Assembly (NCBI RefSeq): GCF_014646815.1
Contig: NZ_BMNZ01000002.1
Coordinates: 662,641 to 726,640, forward strand
Direction of reading: 5' to 3'
DNA: 64,000 nt
From: Terrabacter tumescens
Lineage (GTDB): Bacteria > Actinomycetota > Actinomycetes > Actinomycetales > Dermatophilaceae
Shown: positions 50,837-59,637 of the stretch, piece after piece
How the letters are laid out: the number at the start of each line of letters is the position of its first letter
Position numbering within the stretch: position 1 is the stretch's first letter
Notes under the pieces: generated by a model
Databases searched by the model: none
Told to the model about the DNA's origin: nothing
What the model saw: only the letters and a program-made list of their open reading frames with translations
Translations under genes and position numbers: made by a program

Positions 50837-51793
50837 ATGAACCGCACCAGCGCCGTGCTCGCCGCCCTCGCCGTCGCCGCCACCCTGCCCCTCGCCGTTC
50901 CGCCGTCGGCGACGGCCAGCGGGCGCCCTGGCACGTACGAGCTGCAGGGCGACCCCGGCGGCTCGAAGTTCGAGGGCATCGGCACCGACGAGCGGCGCGG
51001 CACCTTCTACGTCAGCGAGGTGACCGGCGGCGAGATCCACCGCGGATGGGCCGGGACGGCGCGCACCGAGCAGTGGCTGGCCGGCGACGGCACCGACGGG
51101 CGCTTCACGGCGCGCGGCATCACGACCGACGCCGCCGGTCGTGTCTACGTCGCGGGGGGTCCGAACGGCATCGGCACCGGTCGGCCCGACCTCTGGGTCT
51201 ACTCGCCCCGCGGTGAGCTGCTGGCCGCGTTGCGCGCGCCCGGCGACGACGTCTTCCTCAACGACGTCGCCATCGGGCCGGACGGCGCCGCCTACTTCAC
51301 GAACTCCAACGCGCCGCAGGTCTACCGGGTCTCGTCCGAGGGCGGCAGCTGGGGTGTCACACGCTGGGCCGACGCGACCGGAGTGGTCGAGCAGCAAGCC
51401 GGCTTCAACCTCGGTGGCATCGTCGTCAGTGCCGACCGCTCGGCCCTCGTCGTGGCCCAGGGAAACGCCGGAGCGCTGTGGCACTTCGACCTGCGGACGA
51501 GAGTGGTGTCGCGGGTCGACACCGGCAACGCCGTGCTCACCGACGCGGACGGCCTCGTCCGCCAGGGCTCGCGCCTCGCCGTCGTGCGCAACTTCGCCCG
51601 GATGCTCGCCACGCTCGAGCTGCGGGCCGACGGCCGTGCGGCGCGACTCGTGTCTCAGCAGGCCACCGACCCCGCCCGGGTGCTGACGACGGCCAAGGTG
51701 CTGCGGGGCCGCACGCTCTACGTCGACAGCAAGTTCGACGAGGCGGTGGCGGCCGGGCCGTACGAGGTGGTCACCGACCCGCTGGCACGATGA
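50837..51793 (+). CDS. Secreted SMP-30/gluconolactonase-like beta-propeller protein
   Basis: The 318-residue protein has a signal peptide (AVLAALAVAATLPLAVPPSATA, cleavage near 28) and repeated propeller blades such as GIGTDERRGTFYVSEVTGGE, GITTDAAGRVYVAGGPNG and DVAIGPDGAAYFTNSNAPQV. It is probably an extracellular lactonase-like or binding protein. The ATG at 50837 is set by the signal peptide and GGAG upstream. Its stop overlaps the next start (ATGA). Confidence 0.82.
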   Translation: MNRTSAVLAALAVAATLPLAVPPSATASGRPGTYELQGDPGGSKFEGIGTDERRGTFYVSEVTGGEIHRGWAGTARTEQWLAGDGTDGRFTARGITTDAAGRVYVAGGPNGIGTGRPDLWVYSPRGELLAALRAPGDDVFLNDVAIGPDGAAYFTNSNAPQVYRVSSEGGSWGVTRWADATGVVEQQAGFNLGGIVVSADRSALVVAQGNAGALWHFDLRTRVVSRVDTGNAVLTDADGLVRQGSRLAVVRNFARMLATLELRADGRAARLVSQQATDPARVLTTAKVLRGRTLYVDSKFDEAVAAGPYEVVTDPLAR

Positions 51794-53100
51794 GTCGCAT
51801 GCGGCGAGGCGGACACGGGGGAGCGGTGGCGGCAGCCGTGGCCGCCGGTGTCACGGTCGCCACCCTCGTGGGCTGCACGTCGAGTGGCCGCTCGACCTCG
51901 CCGACTCCTCCGCTCCCACCCGGCACCACGACGACTGTCGCGACGAGTGCAGCCTCGAGTGCGACGCCGCGTGTGCCGGCGAGTGGGACGGCGAGTGGGA
52001 CGAGGAGGCAGCTCGATGCGGGGCTGCGTGACGCGGCGTGGGAGGACGACCTGCCGCGCGCGACCACCTTGGTCGCCAGGGGAGCGGACGTCAACGCCAA
52101 GGACGAGACCCAGCAGTCGGCATACCTCATCGCGGCGAGCGAGGGCCGCCTCGGGCTGCTGAGGCTGGCGCTCGCCCACGGCGCCCGCGTCGACGACAAG
52201 GACAGCTGGAACGGCACCGCCCTGATCCGGGCGGCCGAGCGCGGGCACGCGCTCGTCGTCGGTGCCCTGCTGCAGGCCGGCATCGACCGGGGCCACGTCA
52301 ACCGCATCGGCTACCAGGCCATCCACGAGGCCGTCTGGCTCAGGCGCGACTCGACGACGTACGTCGACACCGTGCGTGCACTCGTGGCCGGTGGCGTCCA
52401 GCTGACCACGCCCTCCCGCGGCGAACGACTCACCCCGCTCCAGATGGCCCGCGAGCGCGGGTTCGACCGACTGACAGGAGTTCTCATGAAGGCCACGACT
52501 TCCGACCCTGTGAAGGAACCGGACGCCGCACTTCTGGCGGCCGCTGCTCGTGGCGACGCCGATGCCGTCGCGCTCGCCCTGCGGGCCGGTGCCGACATCG
52601 AGGCCCGTGACGGCAAGGAGCGCACCGCGCTGCTGCTCGCCGCGACGGGCGACCACGTCGACGCCGCAAGGCTGCTCGTCGCCATGGGCGCCGACCCGGA
52701 CGCGCTCGACGACCGGCACGACACTCCGTGGCTCGTCACCGGCGTCACCGGAAGCGTCGCGATGCTCGAGGCGCTGCTGCCCGCGAGGCCCGACGCGACC
52801 ATCCGCAACCGCTACGGCGGGGTCTCGGTCATCCCGGCGAGCGAGCGCGGCCACGTCGACTACGTGCGGCGCGTGGTGCAGACCGGCATCGACGTCAACC
52901 ACGTCAACGACCTCGGGTGGACCGCGCTGCTCGAGGCGGTCATCCTCGGCGACGGCGGCGATCGTCATCAGCAGATCGTCCGCATCCTCCTCGGTGCAGG
53001 AGCCGACCGCACCATCGCCGACCGGGACGGCGTCACGCCTCTCGAGCACGCCCGCCGGAAGGGGTATGTCGCCATCACCGGGATCCTGGAGCAGTCCTGA
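51790..53100 (+). CDS. Ankyrin repeat lipoprotein with internal duplication
   Basis: The 436-residue protein has a signal peptide with lipobox (ATLVGC, Cys near 28), a Ser/Thr/Pro linker to about 65, and two homologous ankyrin domains. Each ends with the same module: LTPLQMARERGFDRLTGVLM in the first (about 215-235) and VTPLEHARRKGYVAITGILE in the second (about 415-435), preceded by AIHEAVWLRRD and ALLEAVILGDG. It is anchored outside the membrane and presumably binds proteins. Translation is coupled to the propeller gene. Confidence 0.85.
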   Translation: MSRMRRGGHGGAVAAAVAAGVTVATLVGCTSSGRSTSPTPPLPPGTTTTVATSAASSATPRVPASGTASGTRRQLDAGLRDAAWEDDLPRATTLVARGADVNAKDETQQSAYLIAASEGRLGLLRLALAHGARVDDKDSWNGTALIRAAERGHALVVGALLQAGIDRGHVNRIGYQAIHEAVWLRRDSTTYVDTVRALVAGGVQLTTPSRGERLTPLQMARERGFDRLTGVLMKATTSDPVKEPDAALLAAAARGDADAVALALRAGADIEARDGKERTALLLAATGDHVDAARLLVAMGADPDALDDRHDTPWLVTGVTGSVAMLEALLPARPDATIRNRYGGVSVIPASERGHVDYVRRVVQTGIDVNHVNDLGWTALLEAVILGDGGDRHQQIVRILLGAGADRTIADRDGVTPLEHARRKGYVAITGILEQS

Positions 53101-53118
53101 GGTGAGCCGCACCTCCGT

Positions 53119-53835
53119 TCAGTAGAGGGCGTCGGTCACGGTGAAGTGGTGGCCGCAGCGGGGGCAGTCGGCCTCCCCGAGGAGGCGCTGCACCTGGGTG
53201 GCCACCACGTCGCGACCGTGAGCGGTGGCCAGCGCGAGCAGCCGCTCCTCGACGGTGCCCGGGGCGGCACGGCCTGGTTCGACATAGGTGGGCGGGACGG
53301 AGCCATCGTGCAGGTCCGCGAGCGTGGACGCCTCACTCGAGAGATCGAGCACGAGCGTCGCGTGGCAGGCGGGACAGGTCATGGGCATCTCGCCGTCGGC
53401 GAGGTGGTCGAGGCATCGCTGCCAGACCCCGCCGTCCTCGAAGGCCATCAGCGCCTGCAGGCCGTAGACGAACTCGGTGTCGTCGTCCGCGAGGGCAAGG
53501 CTGGACTCCGCCAGGGCGCGCAGGTTCGCGACGTGCTCGGGGTGGTCGCGACGGACGTCGGCCCCGGGCCGCGGGCCGTCCTGCGAGGCGATGATCGAGG
53601 CGGCCAGCTGCAGGGCGGCGACGTATCCGGCCGGCGCATGGCGGGTGGCCATGGCGTCCAGCGCGGGAATGGCGGCATAGCTGGCCGTGTAGACGGTGCC
53701 CTGGTGGCAGAGCCGGCTCCACAGGTCGTCCCACTCGGGCCCGGTCTCCTCGGACGCGTGCTCGGCTGCGGCCAGCAGGTCGGGGACGTCCCGCGCGCTC
53801 CCGTAGGCGTGCTCGAGCGTCGCCCAGTCAGCCAC
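53119..53835 (-). CDS. Hypothetical protein with two CxxC zinc-binding motifs
   Basis: The 238-residue protein has a helical N-terminal half with LWSRLCHQGTVYTASYAAIP (about 39-58), a segment found in bacterial HEAT-like and immunity-like proteins, and a C-terminal half with CPACH (about 155) and CPRCGHH (about 226). The two pairs probably bind zinc. The GTG start overlaps the end of the DinB gene by eight bases, so it is probably in one operon with it. Function unknown. Confidence 0.65.
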   Translation of the reverse strand: MADWATLEHAYGSARDVPDLLAAAEHASEETGPEWDDLWSRLCHQGTVYTASYAAIPALDAMATRHAPAGYVAALQLAASIIASQDGPRPGADVRRDHPEHVANLRALAESSLALADDDTEFVYGLQALMAFEDGGVWQRCLDHLADGEMPMTCPACHATLVLDLSSEASTLADLHDGSVPPTYVEPGRAAPGTVEERLLALATAHGRDVVATQVQRLLGEADCPRCGHHFTVTDALY

Positions 53836-54415
53836 GGTCAGCAGTGGCGAACCGGTCGGCGAGGTCCGTCAGCCTGGCCGTGTGTCCCGACCAGTCCGCC
53901 ACGTCAGGAAGGTTGCTGTGCTGCGGCAGCAGGCCCACCGTCCCGTCGATCTGCTCACGCAGGATGTCGGCGTGGCCGGCGTGGCGCTGGAGGTCCGCGA
54001 TCGTGTGGACCATGACCTCGTGGAGCGTGACTGCCTTGCCACCCCAGTGCGCGACGTGTCCGACCGCGTCCAACGGCAGGGCGTCGATCGTCTCGTCGGC
54101 AAAGGCCTGGACGCGGCGGTAGAGGTCGACGAGCCCGTCAGCGGTCTCGGCCTCGGCGGCGTACCAGCCCGCCAGCGGATCCTGCTCGTCGGGGGAGACG
54201 AGTTCGTCCGGGGTGGGCCACTCCCGGCCGAAGGTCGGGCCGAAGTAGACCACCTCGGTGTTGAGCGCGTGCTTGACGAGTCCCAGCAGGTTGGTCCCCG
54301 TCGGTGTGCGAGGCAACCGCACGTCGCGCTCGGAGAGGCCCTCGAGCTTCCAGAGCAGCACGTCCCGCGCGCCCTGCAGATAGTCCCTCAACACGTCCTT
54401 GGGTGCATCGACCAT
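53828..54415 (-). CDS. DinB family protein (DUF664)
   Basis: The 195-residue four-helix protein has the three metal-ligand histidines of DinB/DUF664 proteins: LLGLVKHALNTEV and MVHTIADLQRHAGHADILR. These may be thiol-dependent enzymes using mycothiol or bacillithiol. The protein is of standard length. Next gene on the same strand overlaps by eight bases. Confidence 0.85.
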   Translation of the reverse strand: MVDAPKDVLRDYLQGARDVLLWKLEGLSERDVRLPRTPTGTNLLGLVKHALNTEVVYFGPTFGREWPTPDELVSPDEQDPLAGWYAAEAETADGLVDLYRRVQAFADETIDALPLDAVGHVAHWGGKAVTLHEVMVHTIADLQRHAGHADILREQIDGTVGLLPQHSNLPDVADWSGHTARLTDLADRFATADRG

Positions 54416-54463
54416 GCGCGTCAGCCTGTCACGCCATCCGACGTCGGATCGAGCGTCTGCGCC

Positions 54464-55056
54464 TCACGTCTGGAGGGGCTTGTGGGCCAGCAGTATCGCG
54501 GCGCTGCCGGTCTGTCCGGGCCCAGCGCGATGGTCGCATCGACGGTGAGCCCGGCGGCGGCCGCGAGCCCGGCGTAGGAGTCGATGCTGCGCCGCGCGAA
54601 CAGCACGTGCATCGGCAGACCCCCGTAGCCCTCCGTCTTGAGTTGGGTGCTGGCTCCGACGTGACCTCCGAGCATCAGCCGGCCACCGGGCCGAAGCGCC
54701 CGGGCGATCTGCGTGAACACCTGGCCCAGAGCGTCGTCGGGGATGTGGTGCGCGACGTACCAGCAGAAGACGCCCCCCGCGGAACCCGCCTCCACCGGCA
54801 GCTCGGTCACTGAGGCCTCGATGAACTCCAGGCCGGGGTTGAGACTCGCTGCGATGCGCAGCATCTCCGGTGACACATCGACCCCGACCGTCGTGAGACC
54901 GAGGGCAGCCAGATGGCGCGTCAGCAGTCCGGGTCCGCAGCCCAGGTCGATCACCCGTCGTCCGCCCGTGGTCTGGACCTGCGCCGCGAAGTGGCTGACC
55001 AGGGATGACTCCAGGGGGAGGTGCGCGATCCCCTCCCTGACGAGGGCCAGGTACGG
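54464..55056 (-). pseudogene. Class I SAM methyltransferase, degraded (no start codon, frameshift near 3' end)
   Basis: The reading frame contains SAM motif I VIDLGCGPGLLTRHLA, acidic VGVDVSPEML and post-motif VFCWYVAHHIPDDALGQVFT. Family-like sequence extends upstream (YDRVAEPYLALVREGIAHLP) to about 55056, yet no ATG, GTG or TTG exists in frame there; the first GTG (54954) is at motif I. Near the 3' end the natural C-terminus GSAAILLAHKPLQT with its stop at 54464 is in another frame, while the continuing frame runs on to 54421 with unrelated residues. Two lesions point to a pseudogene, although sequencing error at the 3' lesion is possible. Confidence 0.6.
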
Positions 55057-55121
55057 CTCTGCGACTCGGTCGTATTCGAGATCTCGTCGACCGGGGAGAG
55101 TCCGAGTTCGCCTGTCAGGCC

Positions 55122-55499
55122 GTGCTTGACGTCGTCCTTGCCCGCGTCGACACCGCGTGGATCGACGCGTACTCAGATGAGGGTGACCTGCCCGAGGCAG
55201 CTCGTGAGGCTCAGGACGCTCTCCTACGGATGGGACACGCTCGTGGCAGCGGAGATGCCGGCATGGGTATCGACGTGGATGTTCGTCGGGGCGACCACGT
55301 TCGCCTGCTTCGAGCCTTTGCGTCGTGGTCCATCGGCGTCGAGCTCTACGACGATGCGATGCAGTGGGTGGCGTACTTCTCCGACACGGGGGCCTCGGTG
55401 TGTTTCAACGTGACCGACGAGGAGGCCGGCATGATTCGGTCCTCGTTCCTCGACGTTCGCATCCCGGTCACCGATCTGAAGACCCGGAGGAAGCGGTGA
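55122..55499 (+). CDS. Hypothetical small protein
   Basis: The 125-residue product (GTG start) has a compact C-terminal part, IGVELYDDAMQWVAYFSDTG followed by CFNVTDEEAGMI, that reads like real coding sequence with ordinary amino-acid use. I do not recognise the family. Codon use is less GC-biased than neighbours (Ser TCG, Ile ATT, Arg CGA mixed), which hints at transfer. Upstream it overlaps the region of the broken methyltransferase, so its true start may differ. Confidence 0.5.
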   Translation: MLDVVLARVDTAWIDAYSDEGDLPEAAREAQDALLRMGHARGSGDAGMGIDVDVRRGDHVRLLRAFASWSIGVELYDDAMQWVAYFSDTGASVCFNVTDEEAGMIRSSFLDVRIPVTDLKTRRKR

Positions 55500-55597
55500 T
55501 TCGATGAGGGGCACCCGTCGGCGGCTGCTCAGGTGAGGTCCACGTCGCGTGTGGCGACGCGGCCACTCGAATGAAGGGCGGCGAGCGTGCTTGCTGT

Positions 55598-57079
55598 TCA
55601 GGCGAAGTCGGCGAGCAGGTCCGGGCTGACCTGCGCCAGGACGGCATACGCCTGCTCGAGCGGCACGTCGACGACGTCGTAGTGCTGTGCGCCGGCGGCC
55701 GTGGTGGCGACGAGCGTCGCGACGCCGACGCGTCGCTGGAAGAACGACTGCTCGACCTTCCAGCCGATGATGCCGTCGCGGTCGAGCACGACGCGCTGCC
55801 GGTCGAGCGAGCCGTGCCGTGACACGAGATGGTCGGGGGTGACCGTGTGGCCGAGCGCGCGGTAGCGGTCACGGCCGAGTGCGACTGCGCCGACGAGGAG
55901 CAGCGGCACGAGGACGAGCAGGGAGCCGTGCCAGTCCCAGAGCAGACGCGCCGCGACGAGCGCCGCGGCCACGGCGCCTGCAGGGACGAGGGCGCGAGTC
56001 AGCCGGCGACGCCGTGCAGCCGGGCCGTGCGAGCGGAGCGGGCCCGAGACGGCAGCCTCGTCGGGACGGATCCGCAGGGCGAGCGGCGTGACGACGCCGG
56101 CCGGCGCCGGCGGGCACAGCCAGTCGGATCCGCCCTGCTCGCGCAGCAGCCCGGACGTGACGACCTTGAGCCGGCGCGCCCCGGCGAGCCGCAGCCCGAG
56201 CGGCTCGTCGAGCCGGATGCCGCGCACGCGCGCGGCGTCGATGCTCGTCTCGCGGTTCGTGAGAAGACCGCGACGGGTGTGCAGGGTGCCGAGCCGGTTG
56301 CGGGTCAGGCGGAAGCCCCAGAAGGTCAGGACGTATGCCCCGACCGCGAGGAGCGAGACGACCCCGAGCAGGAGCAGCACGTCGACCCACCACGAGAGCC
56401 GCGCGACCCACGAGGCGCCGTCGCGGAAGACCGACCGCTCCTGCGAGAAGCGCGAAAGCCCTTGTGACGCAAAGCCGACGATGGCGGCCGCGCTCGCCAG
56501 ACCCGTCACGGTGAGCGGCGCGTAGCGGATCCACGACGGGTCGAGCCGGACGAGCAGCTCGTCGCCAACCGGTGGCGGCGCGTCGACCGGCACGACATCG
56601 ACCGCCACGGGCGTGCCTGTGGGAGAGGGCAGCCCGGTCACGGCGGGGTCGACGCGGTGCAGCAGCTCGGCGCGCAGCCGGCGACCGGCGTCGACGCTCA
56701 ACGAGTCGAGCACGAGCCGGTCGTGCTGGCCCCCTGCCGTGGAGATCTCGACCTTGGCCAACCCGAGCGCACGGTGGTGCAGCTGGGCCGTGAGGTCGAT
56801 GGTGCGCACCTTGTCGAGCCTCGCGGTCGTCGTCTGCTTGGTGAACAGGCCGCGCCGGAGCTCGATCTGCCCGTCGGCGATGCGGTAGCGCGTGGTCACC
56901 CAGCGCAGCACCCCGAAGGCGACGAGGACGGGGACGGCATACAGCTCCCACCGGTCGCTGTCGTCGGAGCCTGCCCGGAAGACGACGATCGCCAGCAGCG
57001 CCGGGAGGAAGCGGACCAGCGTCTCGAGCGGGTGAACGAGCAGCATCCGCGCGTCGAGCCGGCGCCAGCCTTCGGTCAC
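55598..57079 (-). CDS. Bacterial PH-domain membrane protein (YdbT-like)
   Basis: The 493-residue protein has two bPH2 domains separated by membrane segments: TTRYRIADGQIELRRGLFTK with DKVRTIDLTAQLHHRALGLA (about 65-110) and RLTRNRLGTLHTRRGLLTNR with VRGIRLDEPLGLRLAGA (about 255-300), then a third region HTVTPDHLVSRHGSLDRQRV. It is the large partner of a YdbS/YdbT-type pair. The GTG start overlaps the small partner's stop (GTGA). Confidence 0.82.
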   Translation of the reverse strand: MTEGWRRLDARMLLVHPLETLVRFLPALLAIVVFRAGSDDSDRWELYAVPVLVAFGVLRWVTTRYRIADGQIELRRGLFTKQTTTARLDKVRTIDLTAQLHHRALGLAKVEISTAGGQHDRLVLDSLSVDAGRRLRAELLHRVDPAVTGLPSPTGTPVAVDVVPVDAPPPVGDELLVRLDPSWIRYAPLTVTGLASAAAIVGFASQGLSRFSQERSVFRDGASWVARLSWWVDVLLLLGVVSLLAVGAYVLTFWGFRLTRNRLGTLHTRRGLLTNRETSIDAARVRGIRLDEPLGLRLAGARRLKVVTSGLLREQGGSDWLCPPAPAGVVTPLALRIRPDEAAVSGPLRSHGPAARRRRLTRALVPAGAVAAALVAARLLWDWHGSLLVLVPLLLVGAVALGRDRYRALGHTVTPDHLVSRHGSLDRQRVVLDRDGIIGWKVEQSFFQRRVGVATLVATTAAGAQHYDVVDVPLEQAYAVLAQVSPDLLADFA

Positions 57080-57594
57080 GTCGCGTCGCCCGCCTCGGTC
57101 ACGGCGGCCGCGGTCAGGGCGTCGACGAGCTCGCGGGCGACCGGCAGGTCGAGCCCGTGGATGGTGACGGGTCCGGCCGCCGACGCGGTCGTGATCGTCA
57201 CCGACGCGAGCCCGAGCAGCTGCGCGACCGGGCCGCGCTCGAGGTCGACCGTCTGGACCCGGCTGAGCGGCGCGATGCGGCGCTCCTGCCAGAGCCACCC
57301 GCTCTGGGTGTAGATCGCGCGCGGCGTCGCCTCCCAGCGGTGCACGCGGTAGCGCCACTGCGGCATCGCCACGGCATACGCCCCGCCGGCGACGAGCCAC
57401 ACGGCACCGACCACCCAGTGGGGGGTGCGCGACGGCGCGTCGTCGACGAACCACCAGGCGACCTGGCCCGCCAGCAGCACGGCCAGCACGACGACGGCCT
57501 GCAGCGTCCACATGAGCACGGCCCGGCGCGAGACCCGGTGGGCCGGCTCGCGGAGCACGGGCGACGGGTCGACGGGCACGTCGGCGGGTTCCAC
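57076..57594 (-). CDS. Bacterial PH-domain membrane protein (YdbS-like)
   Basis: The 172-residue protein has two membrane segments (about 25-45, 55-75) and one PH domain: YRVHRWEATPRAIYTQSGWL followed by PLSRVQTVDLERGPVAQLLG. It pairs with the larger PH protein downstream through a GTGA overlap. GTG at 57594 is preferred over TTG at 57639, which would add 15 residues of no similarity. The role of these pairs is unknown; an envelope-stress role is known for some. Confidence 0.82.
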   Translation of the reverse strand: MEPADVPVDPSPVLREPAHRVSRRAVLMWTLQAVVVLAVLLAGQVAWWFVDDAPSRTPHWVVGAVWLVAGGAYAVAMPQWRYRVHRWEATPRAIYTQSGWLWQERRIAPLSRVQTVDLERGPVAQLLGLASVTITTASAAGPVTIHGLDLPVARELVDALTAAAVTEAGDAT

Positions 57595-57677
57595 GGCCCC
57601 ACCGTGCCACACGGACGCCGGGGCACGGCAACCGACCAAGGTATGCCGCCCTTCCGCCCTTGGTCTGCTCCGCGCGG

Positions 57678-59546
57678 TCAGGCGGCGGCGGCCTCGCGAG
57701 CCGACGTCTCACGGGCCGCGACCAGCCGGGCGTAGCGTCCGCCGCGGGCCATGAGACCGGGGTGGTCGCCGAGCTCGACGACGCGGCCGTGGTCGAGCAC
57801 CGCGATCTGCTCCGCGTCACGGATCGTCGACAGGCGGTGCGCGATCGTCAGGGTGGTGCGGCCGGCCATGAGCCGGTCGATGGCGACCTGCAGGTCCCGC
57901 TCGGTCTCGTTGTCGAGCGCGCTCGTCGCCTCGTCGAGGATCAGGACGCGCGGGTTGCGCAGGAGGGTGCGGGCGATCGCGATCCGCTGCTTCTCGCCGC
58001 CCGAGAACCGGTGGCCGCGAGCGCCGACGACGGTGTCGAGACCGTCGGGGAGGCTGGCGACCAGGGGCGCGACCTGGGCGGCAGCGAGGGCCTCCCACAG
58101 CTGGTCCTCGGAGGCACCAGGGTCGGCGAGCAGCAGGTTCGTCCGGATCGAGGCGTGCACGAGGTAGGCGTCCTGCGAGACGACGCCGACGATGCGGGAC
58201 AGGTCCGCCGGGTCGAGGTCACGCAGGTCGAGGCCGTCGATGGTGACGCGTCCGGACTGCGGGTCGTGCAGGCGCGCGAGCAGGCCGGCCAGGCTCGACT
58301 TGCCCGACCCCGTCTCGCCGACGAGCGCCAGCGTCGTGCCGGCGGGGACGAGGAGCGACACGTCGTCGACGGCATACGTCGTCTCGGTGGCTCCCGGCTC
58401 GTGGCTGAAGGTGACGTTCTCGAAGCGCACCTCCCCGCGCAGCCGGTCGTGCTGCACCGGGACGGGGTCGGCAGGGGGCGCCACCTCGACGGGCAGGTCG
58501 AGGTAGCCGAAGATCCGGCTGAACAGCGCCATCGAGGTGACCCACTGGGCGCCGATGTCGAGCAGCCCCATGAGGGGCCGGAAGATGCTGGTCTGCAAGG
58601 TCGTGAAGGCGATGAGCGTGCCGATGGTCATGGCGCCCGCCGTCGCCGGGAGCCCCGCGGCGAGGTAGATGAGGGCCGGGATCGCGGCGAACATGATCTG
58701 CATCGTCGCCATGCGCCAGCGGCCGGCGAGCTGCGAGCGCAGCTCGAGGTCGATGAGGTCGGTGGACGTCGCGGCGAAGCGGTCGGCCGCGGCCTGGGCT
58801 GCTCCGAGCGTCTTGATGAGCGTCGCCCCACTGACGGTGAGGCCCTCCTCGACCTGGCTGTGCAGGTCGGCGAGCCGGCGCTGGCGCAGCGTCGTGATGT
58901 CGCGGCGCACCAGGGCGACCTTGCGCGTCATCAGCACGGCCGGCGGGATGACGAGCAGCGAGAGCAGCGACAGCCGGGCGCTCAGGGCGACCATGGCGAT
59001 CGCGGTGGCGACCACGGTCGTGAGGTTGCTCGCGACGCCGGTCGCGGAGGAGGTGATGACGGACTGCATGCCGGCGATGTCGTGGGTGAGTCGGGACTGC
59101 ACCTCGCCGCTGCGCGTGCGGGTGAAGAAGGCGATGGACTGGCGCTGCACGTGGCGGAACACGTCGGTGCGCAGGCCGTGCATGACGCGCTGCCCGACGG
59201 TGGTCGTCAGCCACGTCTGCACGACGCCGAGGAGCTGGCTGACGACCGTGACGGCCAGCATGCCGCCGACGGCCAGCAGCAGGAGGTGGACGTCGTGGTG
59301 AGGGAGGGCGTCGTCGATGACGGCGCGCAGCAGGAACGGCTGGCCCATCGAGATGACCGACGTCGCGACGATGAGCGCGACGACGACGGCGACGGTGCGG
59401 GCGTGGGGTCGGAACAGGCGCGCGACGCGTCGCATCGACACGGGTGACTCGGCCAGCTGGGCGCGGTCCAGCGGGTCGATCTTCTTGGCCTTGCCGCCCC
59501 CGCCACCTCCGGCCCCCGGGACCAAGGGGTTGCTGAAATCGCTCAT
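57678..59546 (-). CDS. ABC exporter, fused permease-ATPase (multidrug type)
   Basis: The 622-residue half-transporter has a Gly-rich N-terminus, six membrane segments (about 50-320) and an ATPase with Walker A LVGETGSGKSSLA (about 405), Q-loop VVSQDAYL, signature FSGGEKQRIAIARTL, Walker B RVLILDEATSALD and H-loop IAHRLST. It works as a homodimer or heterodimer exporting drugs or lipids. A MarR gene is divergent at 59638 with half-sites between, so it is probably inducible. Confidence 0.93.
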   Translation of the reverse strand: MSDFSNPLVPGAGGGGGGKAKKIDPLDRAQLAESPVSMRRVARLFRPHARTVAVVVALIVATSVISMGQPFLLRAVIDDALPHHDVHLLLLAVGGMLAVTVVSQLLGVVQTWLTTTVGQRVMHGLRTDVFRHVQRQSIAFFTRTRSGEVQSRLTHDIAGMQSVITSSATGVASNLTTVVATAIAMVALSARLSLLSLLVIPPAVLMTRKVALVRRDITTLRQRRLADLHSQVEEGLTVSGATLIKTLGAAQAAADRFAATSTDLIDLELRSQLAGRWRMATMQIMFAAIPALIYLAAGLPATAGAMTIGTLIAFTTLQTSIFRPLMGLLDIGAQWVTSMALFSRIFGYLDLPVEVAPPADPVPVQHDRLRGEVRFENVTFSHEPGATETTYAVDDVSLLVPAGTTLALVGETGSGKSSLAGLLARLHDPQSGRVTIDGLDLRDLDPADLSRIVGVVSQDAYLVHASIRTNLLLADPGASEDQLWEALAAAQVAPLVASLPDGLDTVVGARGHRFSGGEKQRIAIARTLLRNPRVLILDEATSALDNETERDLQVAIDRLMAGRTTLTIAHRLSTIRDAEQIAVLDHGRVVELGDHPGLMARGGRYARLVAARETSAREAAAA

Positions 59547-59584
59547 GTGTCTCCCCCTGAAAGTGCTCCCCCAAGCGACTGTGA

Positions 59585-59605
59585 TGAGGTTACCTCACTA
59601 TGAGG
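59585..59605. promoter_or_regulatory. Three TGAGG/CCTCA half-sites, probable MarR operator
   Basis: TGAGGTTACCTCA (59585-59597) is a dyad with 6-base arms, and its right half forms a second dyad CCTCACTATGAGG (59593-59605). The half-sites repeat every eight bases between the ABC exporter start (59546) and the MarR start. Confidence 0.6.
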
Positions 59606-59637
59606 GGATGTGGAGGCAAAAGACGTATGCTTCGAGC

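Noticed and set aside
55543..55559. Terminator CGTCGC-N5-GCGACG between convergent genes
   Set aside because: A 6-bp GC stem arises often by chance in this DNA; not listed as a feature.
55598..57820. A single 740-residue PH-domain protein
   Set aside because: The upstream part of this frame is low-complexity and antisense-like; GTG 57079 overlapping the small partner's stop gives the normal family start.
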